A stretch of DNA of 64,000 bases, from assembly GCF_002234675.1 (NCBI RefSeq), contig NC_019864.2, forward strand, positions 13,533,582 through 13,597,581, read 5' to 3'. The DNA is from Oryzias latipes (lineage: Eukaryota > Chordata > Actinopteri > Beloniformes > Adrianichthyidae). This document shows, in pieces, positions 26,401 to 39,300 of this stretch (position 1 is its first letter; the number at the start of each line of letters is the position of its first letter). The notes under the pieces are model-generated. The model was not told the origin of the DNA. It was given only the letters and a program-made list of their open reading frames with translations, and searched no databases. The position numbers and the translations under genes were made by a program.

Positions 26401-29400
26401 TGGACTTGATGAGAAAATGAGTGTCATTTCTCCAATGGAAGTTGATCAGGATTTAAAGGATGCCAAAGTACCTCAGATGTATAACCATAATCCAACAAAA
26501 GAGGATTCTATTGAAAAATACAGTCCTCAAGTGGAAGTGGATCAGCAGCTACCTCTGACAATCAGTCCTAAAGAAGACTGTCATAACCTACATGAAAATC
26601 AAATCACTTTAAAAGACAAAAGATTCGTTTCCAACAGTCCTTCAAGCATTTTTTCTGCAGTTCAGCATATTCACGACTCTAAGACACAGGAATCTTTGGA
26701 AGAAGCTTGTCTTCCACTTGACGTAAACTGTATGAAGGCGCCATTGTCTGTCTCTGAAGAGAAGACCTCTTTTGATAAGTCTAACACAGATTTGTCTGAT
26801 CTCAAGTCAAAGGATGTCATTGAAGCAGGAGTTCAAGATAAAGTATCAGATGTCAGTTTTGATCTAGGTTTTAATGATCAAGAAGATCAGGTACATGGAT
26901 CAACTGATAGGATTGGTGAGAGTGCAACTCCAACAGAAACATTTCAGCTACAATCTCATTCTTCTAGGAGTGACGATAAAGACTTGTGTGTGACAGGCAT
27001 GTCTAAAGAAACAGATCTCAAAGAAGATGAAGCATCTGAGGTTGTGCACAAGTGCAATGAGGATGCTCTTCCATTTTTTATAATGGTCATTCCTGAAGTA
27101 CATGCAGTACATGCACAGTCACAAGTAGAGGTTCAAGAACCTTGTCAGGGTCTAAAAACGATGCCACACGTCACAGGCAATATCAATAGCACATCTGTTC
27201 TGCCCAGTGAAGTTTGTGTGACATCTCAAAGTTGTCGTTTAAAAGGGGTAGATTCCACTCAAGACACATTGATGTGTGATGTAAATGAACCTCACAAACA
27301 AATACTTTTAGAGAGTGTCTTTGGCAGCAGGTCCTCTACTCCCACTGTGGATGAAAAGCAATATGAAGTCATACCTAGTTCAGCTAGTTGTAGAAAAAGT
27401 CCTGTCTTTAGTGGTAAAAAAAGCTATGAAAATACTACTCAGAAATGCCCCGGCCAAAGCTTGGAAGGTCTTGATGAGCAGCCTTCTGAGCAAAAAATTA
27501 AAACTGATTCTATCTACAAAAGTGAAATTCTTTCTGATATTAACCTAAGAACAGTTAGAGTTATGCAAAACATAGACAGATTCCTCCTTGAATTAAATCC
27601 AATGGACATGCCCAGCCAGATTAAAACAGAAGGCATGAACATTTCTCTTGATGAAAAACATAATTCTATCGAGAACTTTGACTTTACTTTCTCAACACCA
27701 AGCCACTCTTCTGGTGACCCGAAGAAAAATAAAATGGACCCACAAGTGGTGGTGGATTCCTCAGTCAGCGAATTAAAATATCAGAATAAAAAATCATCTG
27801 ATAACAATTTGACATCAGCTGTTAAAAATAAAACTACAGATGTTCTTGAGATTAAGAAGCACTCCAAAAGGCAGATGTCATCAATTTCTAAATGTCATTT
27901 CAAAAATGTTGATGAATACGAAACATATCTAGACCCTGATTGCCATTTCCAGAAATCTTTAGTTTCTACTGATAGTTTGGAAAATGGTTTTGACTCAGAT
28001 AAACCTAAAACTTCATACGTTGACCCTTCGTGCATTCTGTATCAGGAAAAAGAGCATTTCAAAAACAGCTTGATTCCATTATCTCCATCTATGCAGTTTT
28101 GTGAATTTCCAGAAGCTCCCACTGATTTTGTTCAAGAAAGTCCAGGTGTTTTGGTTCAAAGTTCGAAGGAAACAGATGATCAGACCACCAAAAATGTAAA
28201 TGAGAAAGACCTCACAGACGAAACGCGAATGTGTTGTGAAGATGACTGCAAGCAAGATCCATCGACTACAAGCTCCCTTGTATGTACAGTTTTCAATACG
28301 GGTGGGAAAAACCCTTATTCTTTTCTGGAGCGTCTCTCTCAAAGGTGTCTGTGTGAAGACCTTACTCAGGCATCCATGGAACAAGAGTGCCTTATTTTTC
28401 TGGACCAAATGAGAAATCTCCTGAAAAAGAGTAAAAGACAACAATGCCACCAAGAAACTAATGACAGTTTGAGGATGCCATGTACCAGTCCTGTGACAAT
28501 CAAGTTCTCGAACTTAGATGAACAGGAGGATTCATTTGATTTATTGGACACATCACTCTTTGGCCAAAAGATAAAGGTAGACATTCACAAAAAGAAAGAG
28601 CCATTAGTCATTACAGAGGAAAAAGGCAAGACACCAGATACTCACAATCTGTCCCAAGGAACCAGAAACCCAACCAATTGTTCTTGGGTCTCCAATGTCA
28701 CATCAGAATGTGCAAAGCTGTACAAGGCAAGGATGCATGAAGTATGTTCTGCCAAGAAGGTTCTGTCTAAATCTAAAACCTTGAGGGTACAACAGAACCA
28801 TTCAGATACCAAACACAATGAAAAAATTGATTTCTGTGATAAAATGAAGAAAGAGTTGAATAAGATTTTCCAAAGTAATCTAAATGCTGTTGTGAAGAAA
28901 TCCTGCAAGACAAAGAACAGATTCTTCATACTGGCAACATCTGATGAGCGGTTCTTTGAAGAAACTAAGGTAAGAAAAATTCATGAAATATGGTTTTCTT
29001 TTGAGTGAACTGTACTCACTTAAACATTGCACTGCTAGAGCTTCCCTGTAATAATGTCCATGGGTCTTCTTTAACCTGTTTTTGTGGCCATCTTTGTAAA
29101 TTAATGAACAACCTTGCCTCTGTGTAGGTTTTGTGGTCTCCTTCAATTGTTACAATGATTTGCATGTTCCTCCTTTGCCTGAATATTCATACATTTTCTG
29201 TGATGTTTGAATTTCCCATTTTCTAATAAGGTAATCGTTTTTTATCCCTTCATGTAAAAATCGCCTACTTGGTTTACACAAAAAATATCTAACAAAGTCA
29301 TTAATGCAGACAAAGTTCTTTCATTTTGTGTAAATTGGGGGCAATATTTTAGAAAAACTAAAATATGAACAGTACTGGGCAAAAGTTGTCAGGTGTGAAA

Positions 29401-30331
29401 AAAGGCTCTGAACAAAAGGTTTACAATAATTATGTATATCAATTTATGAAATGTAAAGAAAGCGAGCAACAGAAATATTACCTTTGTTTACCCACAAACC
29501 AGCATCAATTACTATTGGTACACTTGCTCTAGGGGCAGGGGTCGGGAACCTTTTTTGCCGAGAGAGCCATAAACACCACATATTTTTAAATGTAATTTCG
29601 AAAGAGCCACACATTAATGTAGCGTCTCTTTCCCACACTGAGGCACGGAGACATAACTTCTTTTAAGGTTCTTTATTCTGGTTACTTCAGACCACAACAA
29701 ACGCCGTACAATTAATTCAGCAACTCCTGAATCTCTCCCGCCGAGACGAGAGCGCTTCTCCCAACTTTATATTCCCCTGCTCCCGCTCCAGCCCTCCCAT
29801 TTCCCTTATTCGGCCCATTGCTGAACCCCATTGGTCCAAATTACCTAACAACAGGCTGAGGGACAGAACTGAGAGCCAATCAGATCTCTGCTTGATGCGT
29901 TTAATGAACTCCAGAACTTTTTACGCGGCCCAACAACAGCCAAGTTAAACTCAGTCCGCGACAATATGTTTAAAACTAACTATACAAGTGAATGTGTGCA
30001 TTTGATGTAATTTCAACATTTTTAAAGTACAATAAGTCTGTGGATTCTTTTTAATAACATTGTTAAGCTGTTGCTAATAAATGATGAGTATTTCTCGTGG
30101 TAGTTTTGCTGATGGTCTAGTCTGGTTGATCCGTGGTGAGTTTCTGCTTCATGCAGGCGTTGAGACTTTAAACGTGATCGTAGGTCTGAATGTTCTGTAG
30201 ATGTGAGACAGACTGATCACATGCAGACCTGGAGCCAAACATACACTCACACGCTGCAGTGAGTGACGGGCAGCGGGTTTTACGTTTTTACAATCCCTGC
30301 GCGATTCACCTGCTGCCCGTCCCCACGACCA

Positions 30332-30362
<31 letters not shown>

Positions 30363-33300
30363 CCTGCTGCTGCTGCGCGCTCTTCCTCAGAGACGGGAGC
30401 TCGCAGTTTTAGGCACGGCAATTCACAGGTTTCCGGCTGGTACAAACTCTGTGAAATAATAAATAATAGTAAAGTGACAGTGCTGGCGCAGATTTTTCTT
30501 TCCAAGCACCGCTACTGCTGCGTGCCTCTGGCATTGCATCGCGCCCGAGAAGGACTGGTCTAATGAAAAAAAAAGTATAATTAAAGATTTGTCTGCGAGC
30601 CACATGTGACCATCAAAAGAGCCATATATGGCTCGCGAACCATAGGTTCCCGACCCCTGCTCTAGGAGATATAGTCGCATTATTGTCAGGTGTTTGATCA
30701 ACCAATACCAAATAGGTGTTAAATCATCAGTATCACTTGTAAGTTAAAACTCAGTCATAAATTGAACCAAACAGCTTTGTTTGGAGACTTAAGAAAGAGT
30801 AAGATGGTAAGGTTGACTATGGCAACAAGACGCAAGGTAGTTCTACTGCATCAGCAAGGCCTCTCCCAGACAGACTTGAAAGCAGGCTGTGGGTTCAAGA
30901 TCTACCTCTTGAAATCAAATGTTCGGCAGTGCCATCTGCTTGGAACTGGCAGAAACCAATGGGACCCAGTAACACCCAATTACCGTTGGACAAAGTCTGG
31001 CTGGAAGTGTTCTTCATGGAAGACTTGCAGCTTAAATGCCAAACCTCTGATGTGGAACTAAGGCAAAGCAGCTCAAGTATGAAAATATAGGAACATAGGA
31101 AATGAAATACAGAAAAATGGTGCTTTGGACTGATCAGGTTTTAAGGATTTGTCTGTATGCTACTTACATACCAAGCATGTAATGTGTGTTCAAGAGTGTG
31201 CTTTTAGTTGAAGGAGGCTTGGTGCAAAATGTCGAAGTGGTGCAAATCTTGCAAATCTAGCTCCAGGGTTTTTCCTTCACTGCTTTATTCTTTTGTACAG
31301 TGGGACAAAAAGTATTCTTCTAAAAGTTCTCCCACTTAAAAATATGAGAGTCCCTTAATTTTAATCATAGGTATACCTAAACTATGAGCGATAAAGTGAG
31401 AGAAAAAAAGTCAAGAATATCCCACTGTCTGATTTTTAAAGAATTTATTTGTAAGTCATGGTGGAAAATAATTATTTGGTCAATAACAAAATTCAACTCA
31501 ATACATTGTTTTATACCCTTTGGCTATGACAGCAGTCAAATGTTTTCTGTAAGGTTTCACATACTGTTGCTGGTATTTTGGTACATTAATCCCAGCAGAT
31601 CTCCTCTAGAGTAGTGATCTTTGGGGACTGTCGCTAGGCAACACGGACCTTCAACTCCCTTAAAAGATTTTCTATGGGGTTGAGATCTGGAGACTAGCTT
31701 GGTCACTCCGGGACCTTAAAATGTTTCTTACGAAGCCACTCCTTCGTCACCTGGGCAGTGTGTTTGGAATGTTCTAATGCTGAAAGACTCAGCCACTTTT
31801 CCTCTTCAATGCCCATTGGACTCGCCGTGGGTTGTAATTCTCCATTGATTTATGATCGCTGCACTTTAGACTTCAGCAGTAAAACCTGTGACTAGGAACA
31901 CTTCTGGCTTCTGGGTAATGTAGTTATTTTTCAAATGAGTTATATTGTAGTCATAATGTCAGGAAACTACATTATGGCTATAGCTGGTTCTCAATGGATT
32001 TGTTTTCCTGCAGACTTGCCACTCTCTCTTCATATTATCAACAAAAGTAAAATGGTTCTAGATTTATATTTTCTTTACTCTAAGATTTTGTGTTGATATG
32101 GTTTTTTGTTGTTGCACCTGGCTCTCTGTCCCTTATTCTCAGTTCAAGCCTCCCCCGCTGGCTCTCAGCGCAACCCCACCACCATCACACAGACGCACCC
32201 CACGCTCAGCTCAAACACCTATGTATTGACCATTCACGTGCAATTTAAAGAGAAAAAAAAGAAACTGTAATACAAAAATTAAAAAAAAAAGGCTTTGGTC
32301 ATTCCCATTAAAGATCCGGCTCTAAGAGCTGTTTCATTCAATTGATTGGTTCCCACTCCTGCAAGAATTTGATCTGGTCCCGGGATTAATGGCAGAGAGG
32401 TCTCCGAATCCCACGGGAATCCTGCGGAAAACCCGTGACCCATAGGAATCTCGAAAAAATGTCAGCCTCTACTGCCAAGTAGAAGTACTGGAAATGATTG
32501 CATGGCCCCCACAGAGATCTGATCTTAACATCATTGAGTGTTTCTGGGATCACATAAAAAGACATATCTGGTTAGTACTAAAAGATTTTTTCAACAACCC
32601 ACCAACAGAGTTTCTTTAAAAAACTGCAAATGAACATAGAAGAAATGGTCCTGTTTTGAAAGCAAATTGGGTTCACATTGATTTAGAATTCTGTTTTGTG
32701 CATTCACTGTATTTTATTGATTATCAATTGCATTTTTGAAACCATTCTTTGTTTACAGAATTTTTTTCACACCTGACAAAAACTTTTGCATAATACTTAA
32801 TGGAAATGTGCAACTTTGTCCCATTAATCATATTTATAATTCATGGAAGTGTTTTGTTTAAAACACCGTATTTTCACGATCGTAGGGCACACTGGGTTAT
32901 AGAGCGCAGTCTCAGTTGGGTGATTTTTTTGTTATTTGACACACACAAAAGGCGTACCGGGTTTTAGGGCGCGGGCACGTTAAAACCTACCGGTAAAACA
33001 TGCATGCTAGTGTGTGTTTAACAAAGGCAGCGGGAGCAAAACTGAGTTGGTTGTGATTTGTTTTTTCTTTTTTAAGTAATAAAACAGCATGCAAAAATAC
33101 ATCAAAGTCCTCATCCTCTGTATCTGAAAGAACATCCAGGCTAAATTTCTATCAAACACACCAGGTTCACTTTCTTCATTGTTAGAGTCCGTCTTGTTGC
33201 CATGCTGCTCCTCATGAAATGATGCCAGCTTTTGCAAAAGCTCGAACAACCGGCAGACACAACAAGCAGAAACGTTAGCCCAAGCATCTACATTCCATTC

Positions 33301-36300
33301 ACAAATTGTGCCGTAACTCGCTTGGCGCTGCCTCCCAGACTTAGTGAAAGTGTGTTCGCCATCCGTCATCCATCGCTCCCACGCCATTCGCAACCTTACT
33401 TTGAACGCCCCTGTTTACACCGATGTCCAGTTCCTTCGTCAAGCCTCCCAGAATAACAGCTGGCTCCAAGTTAATTTGCTTCACTTGTTTTTTCACAGCA
33501 TCTGTGGGATGTAAGCACATGGAGTCACAGATTAACAAAGACGGTGACACGTGGAAAAAAAACATCTGGTCTCTTCTTCCATGCCCACACTTCCCTCCCT
33601 CCCTCGTTCTTATGCTGTCTTCTCCTACGTTATCATGCCGTCTTCTTCTACGTTCTCTGCCAAAGTCCAACAACACATTAGGCCAGAGGTGGGCACTGAG
33701 GGCCGCAGTCCTGCATGTTTTCCAGCATACCCTGCTCTGGCATGTTCTTATTGGCTGGACACACCTGAACCAGGTAATCAGCCATGAGTAGGGCAAGATT
33801 ATTGGCTGGACACACCTGAACCAGGTAATCAGCCATGAGTAGGGCAAGAGTATCTGGAAATCATGCAGACACACCGGCCCTCGAGGCCTGGAATTGCCCA
33901 CCCCTGCATTAGGCGCACCGCCTCATAGGGCACCCCCTACATTTAAGACTTTCAAGTGCGCCTTATGGTCGTGAAAATATGGTATGTCAATTATAGTTCT
34001 CATCCAAATGTATTTGACATTTACCCATTTCTGTGTTTATTTTCTTGAAAGGTGCATTTGGAATCAGAAGGCCACATTGCTGTGCAGCCCTCTCAATTCT
34101 TTATTTGTGAGGAAAATTCTACATCTCTTTTTATTATCCTCAAAAATGAAGACATTGCAGAGCACATTTGTAAGGTAAAGGATGATCCAAGATTCATACA
34201 GAAAATGGTACAGATTTTATAACTTGGTTTTTATGTATTTAGGTTCCTCACTTGCTCAAACTGAAGATGTCTCCAGATGTGCAGTTTACCGGAATTGATG
34301 AACCAGATGATGTCGTGAATCTAACCTATCAGGAGCTATTTACCCGGGGTGGCTTCTTACTGCTGAACAAATCCGTACTAGAGCCTCTTAGCCTTTGTAT
34401 GTTCACTCTAAAACCATGGTTTATGTGTATAACTATATGTTTTTGGTTTTTTGATGTTACTCATCCTCTCAACTATGTGAATTTTTAGGCAACATGAAAA
34501 AAATATTTCAAATTTTGCAAGAGCTTAGCAGAACAGGGAAATGGAAATGGATGCTCCACTACAAAGACAGCCGTCGTTTGAAAGAAAATGCAAGGTGAGG
34601 TTCTATGATAGAAAGATTGCCTACCTAATTTAAAACTGTATGTGTCACATAGCATGTTTTACTTAGAAGCATTTTGACTAAAATCAAAGATTGAATGCTT
34701 TTCTTTTTTTTTGGAGCTTTGGCTTGAAAGATGACCACATTTGCATTAATCCATTGGGCCAGTGAAACTATCTCTAGACCCTGCAATATTATAAGATGTT
34801 ATTTTAGATTCTAAATATACTTCAAAAGGGATAATCTTGGTGTGTCTTTTGCCAACAATGAATGGGTTGCGTTTCTTTGTTTATAAAATAGTTCTAACTA
34901 CGCTCTTGAGATGCAAATGTAGACAGAGTACACCTTTTCCACCAGGCACCATGCAGGAATTATGGCACACATGATCCTTTCTAATGCGCCTCTCATCTAC
35001 ACAACAGTGAATCTTTAAGAAAGAGATATAAAAAAATGCAAATTTTTTTGAAAGGTTGGCATACTTTATTCAAAGCATTTACCATTTACCAAAAGAAATG
35101 ATGAGGATGTTTGCTGATGAAAACAAAGGGCATAGAATTCGAGCTTAATCTGTGAGTTAGGCCAAATCCGTATTGTTTCCCTACCCTCGGCTTCTCCCTA
35201 CCCCTGCATTTATTCCCCCAAGTAGAGAGATATGGGATAAATATAGTGTCATCAAATCTGGACATTACTACTACTCTATGACGTAAATTGTTTAGTTGTT
35301 GCAGAAATCAAAGAAGTTAATTTAAGAGGCCTACAGGACTTGGTTTTTAAAGGCAGGATACACTCTAGACCAGGCATGTCCAAAGTCCGGCCCATGGTTT
35401 CAAATGCAGCCTGCGTTCAAATTTCCAATGGCCAGCTATCTCCTGTCATAAAATCTTTACTACGTGGCCCCCAACACTTTATTAAAACTGTGTATATGAT
35501 TTCTTGATTGTGGTTGGCTAAATTACTCAATTATGTGGTTTCATATTCACCATAAAGACACGGTACACCACATCCAAAAGGCTCAAGACTTTGTCAGCTA
35601 GGTGCAGCACATCAAAATGGACATTAATGACACAGTAGTCGCCTTTGATGTGACATCCCTTTACATCCATATTCCCACCATGGAAACCGCAAAAAATTGT
35701 TGAACAAGGATTTATCCTTCCTCAAAGAATCAAGATGATACCATAATACACTTGTAAAACTTGCTGAACATCTGCCTGAACACCACCTATTTCCATTTTT
35801 AAAGGATATTCTAAAGTCAGAAACATGACTGCCCCATGTGTTCCCCATTGAGGCTAATCGGTACACTGTAAAAACTGAATCTTGAGAAAGTAAAAAGATT
35901 CTTGATTCAAGTAAAAATATTGTATTTTCTGCCTTGCAAGAAAAATAATCTTAAGAACGTTTTTCAAAAGCAAAAATAATCTTAGATTGAGAAAACATAT
36001 CTTAATGACTAGAATTCTTTTCTTAAACTAGGAATTCTTGGTAAACCATTTCTCTTACCCCATCGGCAGACTTGTTTTATTTTTTTTATTTAAAGAAAAT
36101 CTGCCAATGGGGTAAGAATTTTGACTTTTTTTAGGGACCCGTTTTTGCAGTGTATATGGAAGGAGTAGAAAACGGAGCCCTGCCATCCTCTTCTGGAACT
36201 ATGACCACACATTGGTTCAAATATGTGAATGAGACAGGTTAAAATAAAAATTTCAAGAAGTGGAAGAAGTCCCTCACCACATTAATGCAGTGGACAGATA

Positions 36301-39300
36301 CAGTGAGGTCAATAAGTATTTGATCACCCTGTGATTTAACAAGTTCTCCCACTTAGAAAACATGGAGGGGTCTAAATGTTTCATCATAGGTGCATTTCCA
36401 CAGTGAGAGACAGAATCTGAAGAAACATTCAGAAATCACGTTGTACGATTTTTTTTTTAAACAATTTATTTGTATATTACTGTGACAAATAAGTATATGA
36501 TCACTTAATTATCAGATAGATTTCTGACCAGCAAAGACCTGCTGTTCTGCTTTTAAATAGTCCAACTCCACTCTGCTCATGATTCTAAATTAGTGGCACC
36601 TGTTTGAGGTCGTTAGCTTGCATAAAGGCACCTGTGCACCCCACAATCAGTCAGAAGTCTAACTACCAACATGGGCAAAACCAAAGAGCTGTCAAAAAAC
36701 ACGAGACAAAATTGTAGACCTTCACAAAGCTGGAAGTGGCTACGGGGAAATTGGCAAGCAGCTAGGGGGGAAGAGAACAACTGTTGGAGCAATTGTCATA
36801 AAATGGAAGAGGCTAATGATGACTGACAATGTCCCCTCGGACTGGGGCCCCTCGCAAGCTCTCACCTCGTGGGGTATCGATGATGCTAAGGAAGGTGAAG
36901 AATCAGCCCAGGACTACACAGGAGGAGCTGGTCAATGACCTGAAGAGAGCTGGGACCACCATTTCCAAGGCTACTATAAGTAATACATTAAAACGTCATG
37001 GTTTAAAATCATGTATCGCACGGAAGGTTCCCCTGCTGAAGTCAGCCCATGTCAAGGCCCGTCTGAAGTTTGCCAATGACCATCTTGATGATCCAGAGGA
37101 GTCATGGGAGAAAGTCTTGTGGTCAGATGAGACCAAAATAGAACTTTTTGGTCTTAACTCCATTTGGTGTGTTTGGAGGAGGAAGAAGGAGGAGCATCAT
37201 CCCAAGAACACCATACCTACAGTGAAGCACAGGGGTGGAAGCATCATGCTCTGGGGGGGGTTTTCTGCACAGTGGACAGGACGACTGCACTGTATTAAGA
37301 AGAGGATGAACGGGGCTCTGTATTGTGAGATATTGGACAAAAACCTCCTTACCTCAGTCAGAGCGTTGAAGATGGGTCGTGGCTGGGTCTTTCGGCATGA
37401 CAATGACCCGAAGCACACAGCCAAGAAAACCAAGGAGTGGCTCCGTAAGAAGCATATCGAGGTTCTGGAGTGGCCTAGCCAGTCTCCAGACCTAAATCCA
37501 ATAGAGAATCTTTGGAGGGAGCTGAAACTCCGTGTTACTCATCGACAGCCCCGAACCCTGACAGATCTAGAGAAGATCTGTATGGAGGAGTGGGCCAAAA
37601 TCCCTGCTGCCGTGTGTAGAAACCTAGTGAAGAACTACAGGAACCGTTTGACCTCTGTAATTGTTAACAAAGGCTTCTGTACCAAATATTAAAGTTGTTT
37701 AACTTAAGTGATCAAATACTTATTTGTCACAGTAATACACAAATAAATTGTTTTAAAAAATAGTACAACGTGATTTCTGAATGTTTCTCCAGTTTCTGTC
37801 TCTCACTGTGGAAATGCACCTATGATGAAAATTTGAGACCCCTCCATGTTTTTAAGTGGGAGAACTTGCTATATCACAGGGTGATCAAATACTTATTGAC
37901 CTCGTTGTAAATGTAGTCCACTTTGGGACTATGCCAGAGACGATTCCTTTTACCTTTCTTGAACTTCTTTGTACATTTAATTCCACCCCAAGAACAAAAC
38001 AGAGAGTAGCAGATTGATGTGGTCTATGCTATCTAGTGCACAAATAAAGACATTACTGATGACCCCCCCCCCCCAAGCCACACTAAGACCCCCACCAACT
38101 AATAAGCCAAAAGCCAACCTTTCTGTAATACTGGATCATTACCATTTGCATCTGCACACTAGGCACTGGATTCTCAGCACTTTGTATTTTATTTAGGACG
38201 TATAGCTCCAACCTTCAAATGGATAATTTCTACAACAAATATAAAGTCGATCAGTAATTCTACTTGGTAGTTTGTCATTCAAGTGATTTTTACTTTTTTT
38301 TTGGCACACCTTTGAAATAGTCAATACATCGATAATCTGAATTCCCCATCTATAGTTTGAACTGAAGAAACTATTCAGATGAATCTTTTCTCACCCTGGC
38401 TTTTAATTCAGTATGAGTTGATGTTTTTATTGGTTTTATTTATTTATTTTTATTGGTTTTATTTATTTTTATTTAATGTATTGATTTTTATTGATTTTAT
38501 TCCGTTTTAGTTTGTTGTTTTGTTTTTATTCTGCATTGTTCAGCACTTTGGTCAGCTTCTGCTGTTTTAAAAACGCTTTATAAATAAAGTTGACTTGACT
38601 TTAAAGTCCAGTTACCCTAAAGAGAGAAGAATCCTTCTCAGGCATTGAAAGGAGTACCTTAATAATTTTTTCAACCCCACCAGCAGAATCCCTCAAAGTA
38701 ATGGCTTGTTAAATTAGTGCAGAGAAGTGTACCATCTCCAATACTAAACTACTTTTGGAGGCAGATCAGAGATATACCAAGTTGGACAGCAGTCTTTGTA
38801 GTCATTGCTAACATGAAAAATGATTTAAGTGTAGTACCACTTCAAAAAAAAAAAAAAACTTGGAGACACCAGTCACTAAATAAATACATCATCCATTAAC
38901 ATTTGTGAACAACATGTTAAACAACCTGTTGACTTGTACATGGCCTTGTGTTGCCAAAAAGAACACTAGCTCTACCAACTCCCTCTGTTCCTGATAAGTT
39001 TTAATTTAAGATCAAAATATTGGTCCTGACAAATTCTTTCTGGCCGTCAGGCCTATTAAAGAAAGTTTCAAAAGAACCTAACGAAGACAACAAGAATTTA
39101 GTGTCCCTTATCAAAACAATGGTTACCAGAACTCCACCCTGGAGAGAGGCCCAGAGAAGGGGCTTGTCAGCAGGGATTGGCCACATACCTACAGGGGGTT
39201 AGCCTGAAAGAGTTGCACAGGTATGTGTTTCTTTGGACTGACCTCTTGCAGTAGGGGTCAAATATCTTTTGGTGTTTTAAGCTTGTTACTGAAAGGAATT

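Larger units (their letters stand above)
29371..32798 (+). mobile_element. disrupted Tc1-like element in tasor2 intron 17
   Basis: Inverted ends agtactgggcaaaagttgtc (29371) and the complement of agtattatgcaaaagttttt (to 32798), both continuing caggtgtgaaaaaa. Transposase remnants run on the plus strand: the helix-turn-helix start [17 protein letters not shown] near 30820, a WTDQ motif near 31130, and [20 protein letters not shown] near 32500 (family pattern [10 protein letters not shown]). It was split by later insertions at 29536-30659 and about 31298-31800 and is long dead. Confidence 0.65.

Noticed and set aside
33341-33901. 186-aa minus-strand frame as a host gene
   Set aside because: Its C-terminal part is pogo-type transposase and its N-terminal part is a nested MITE with 51-bp repeats. 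It is a fusion of two transposons.
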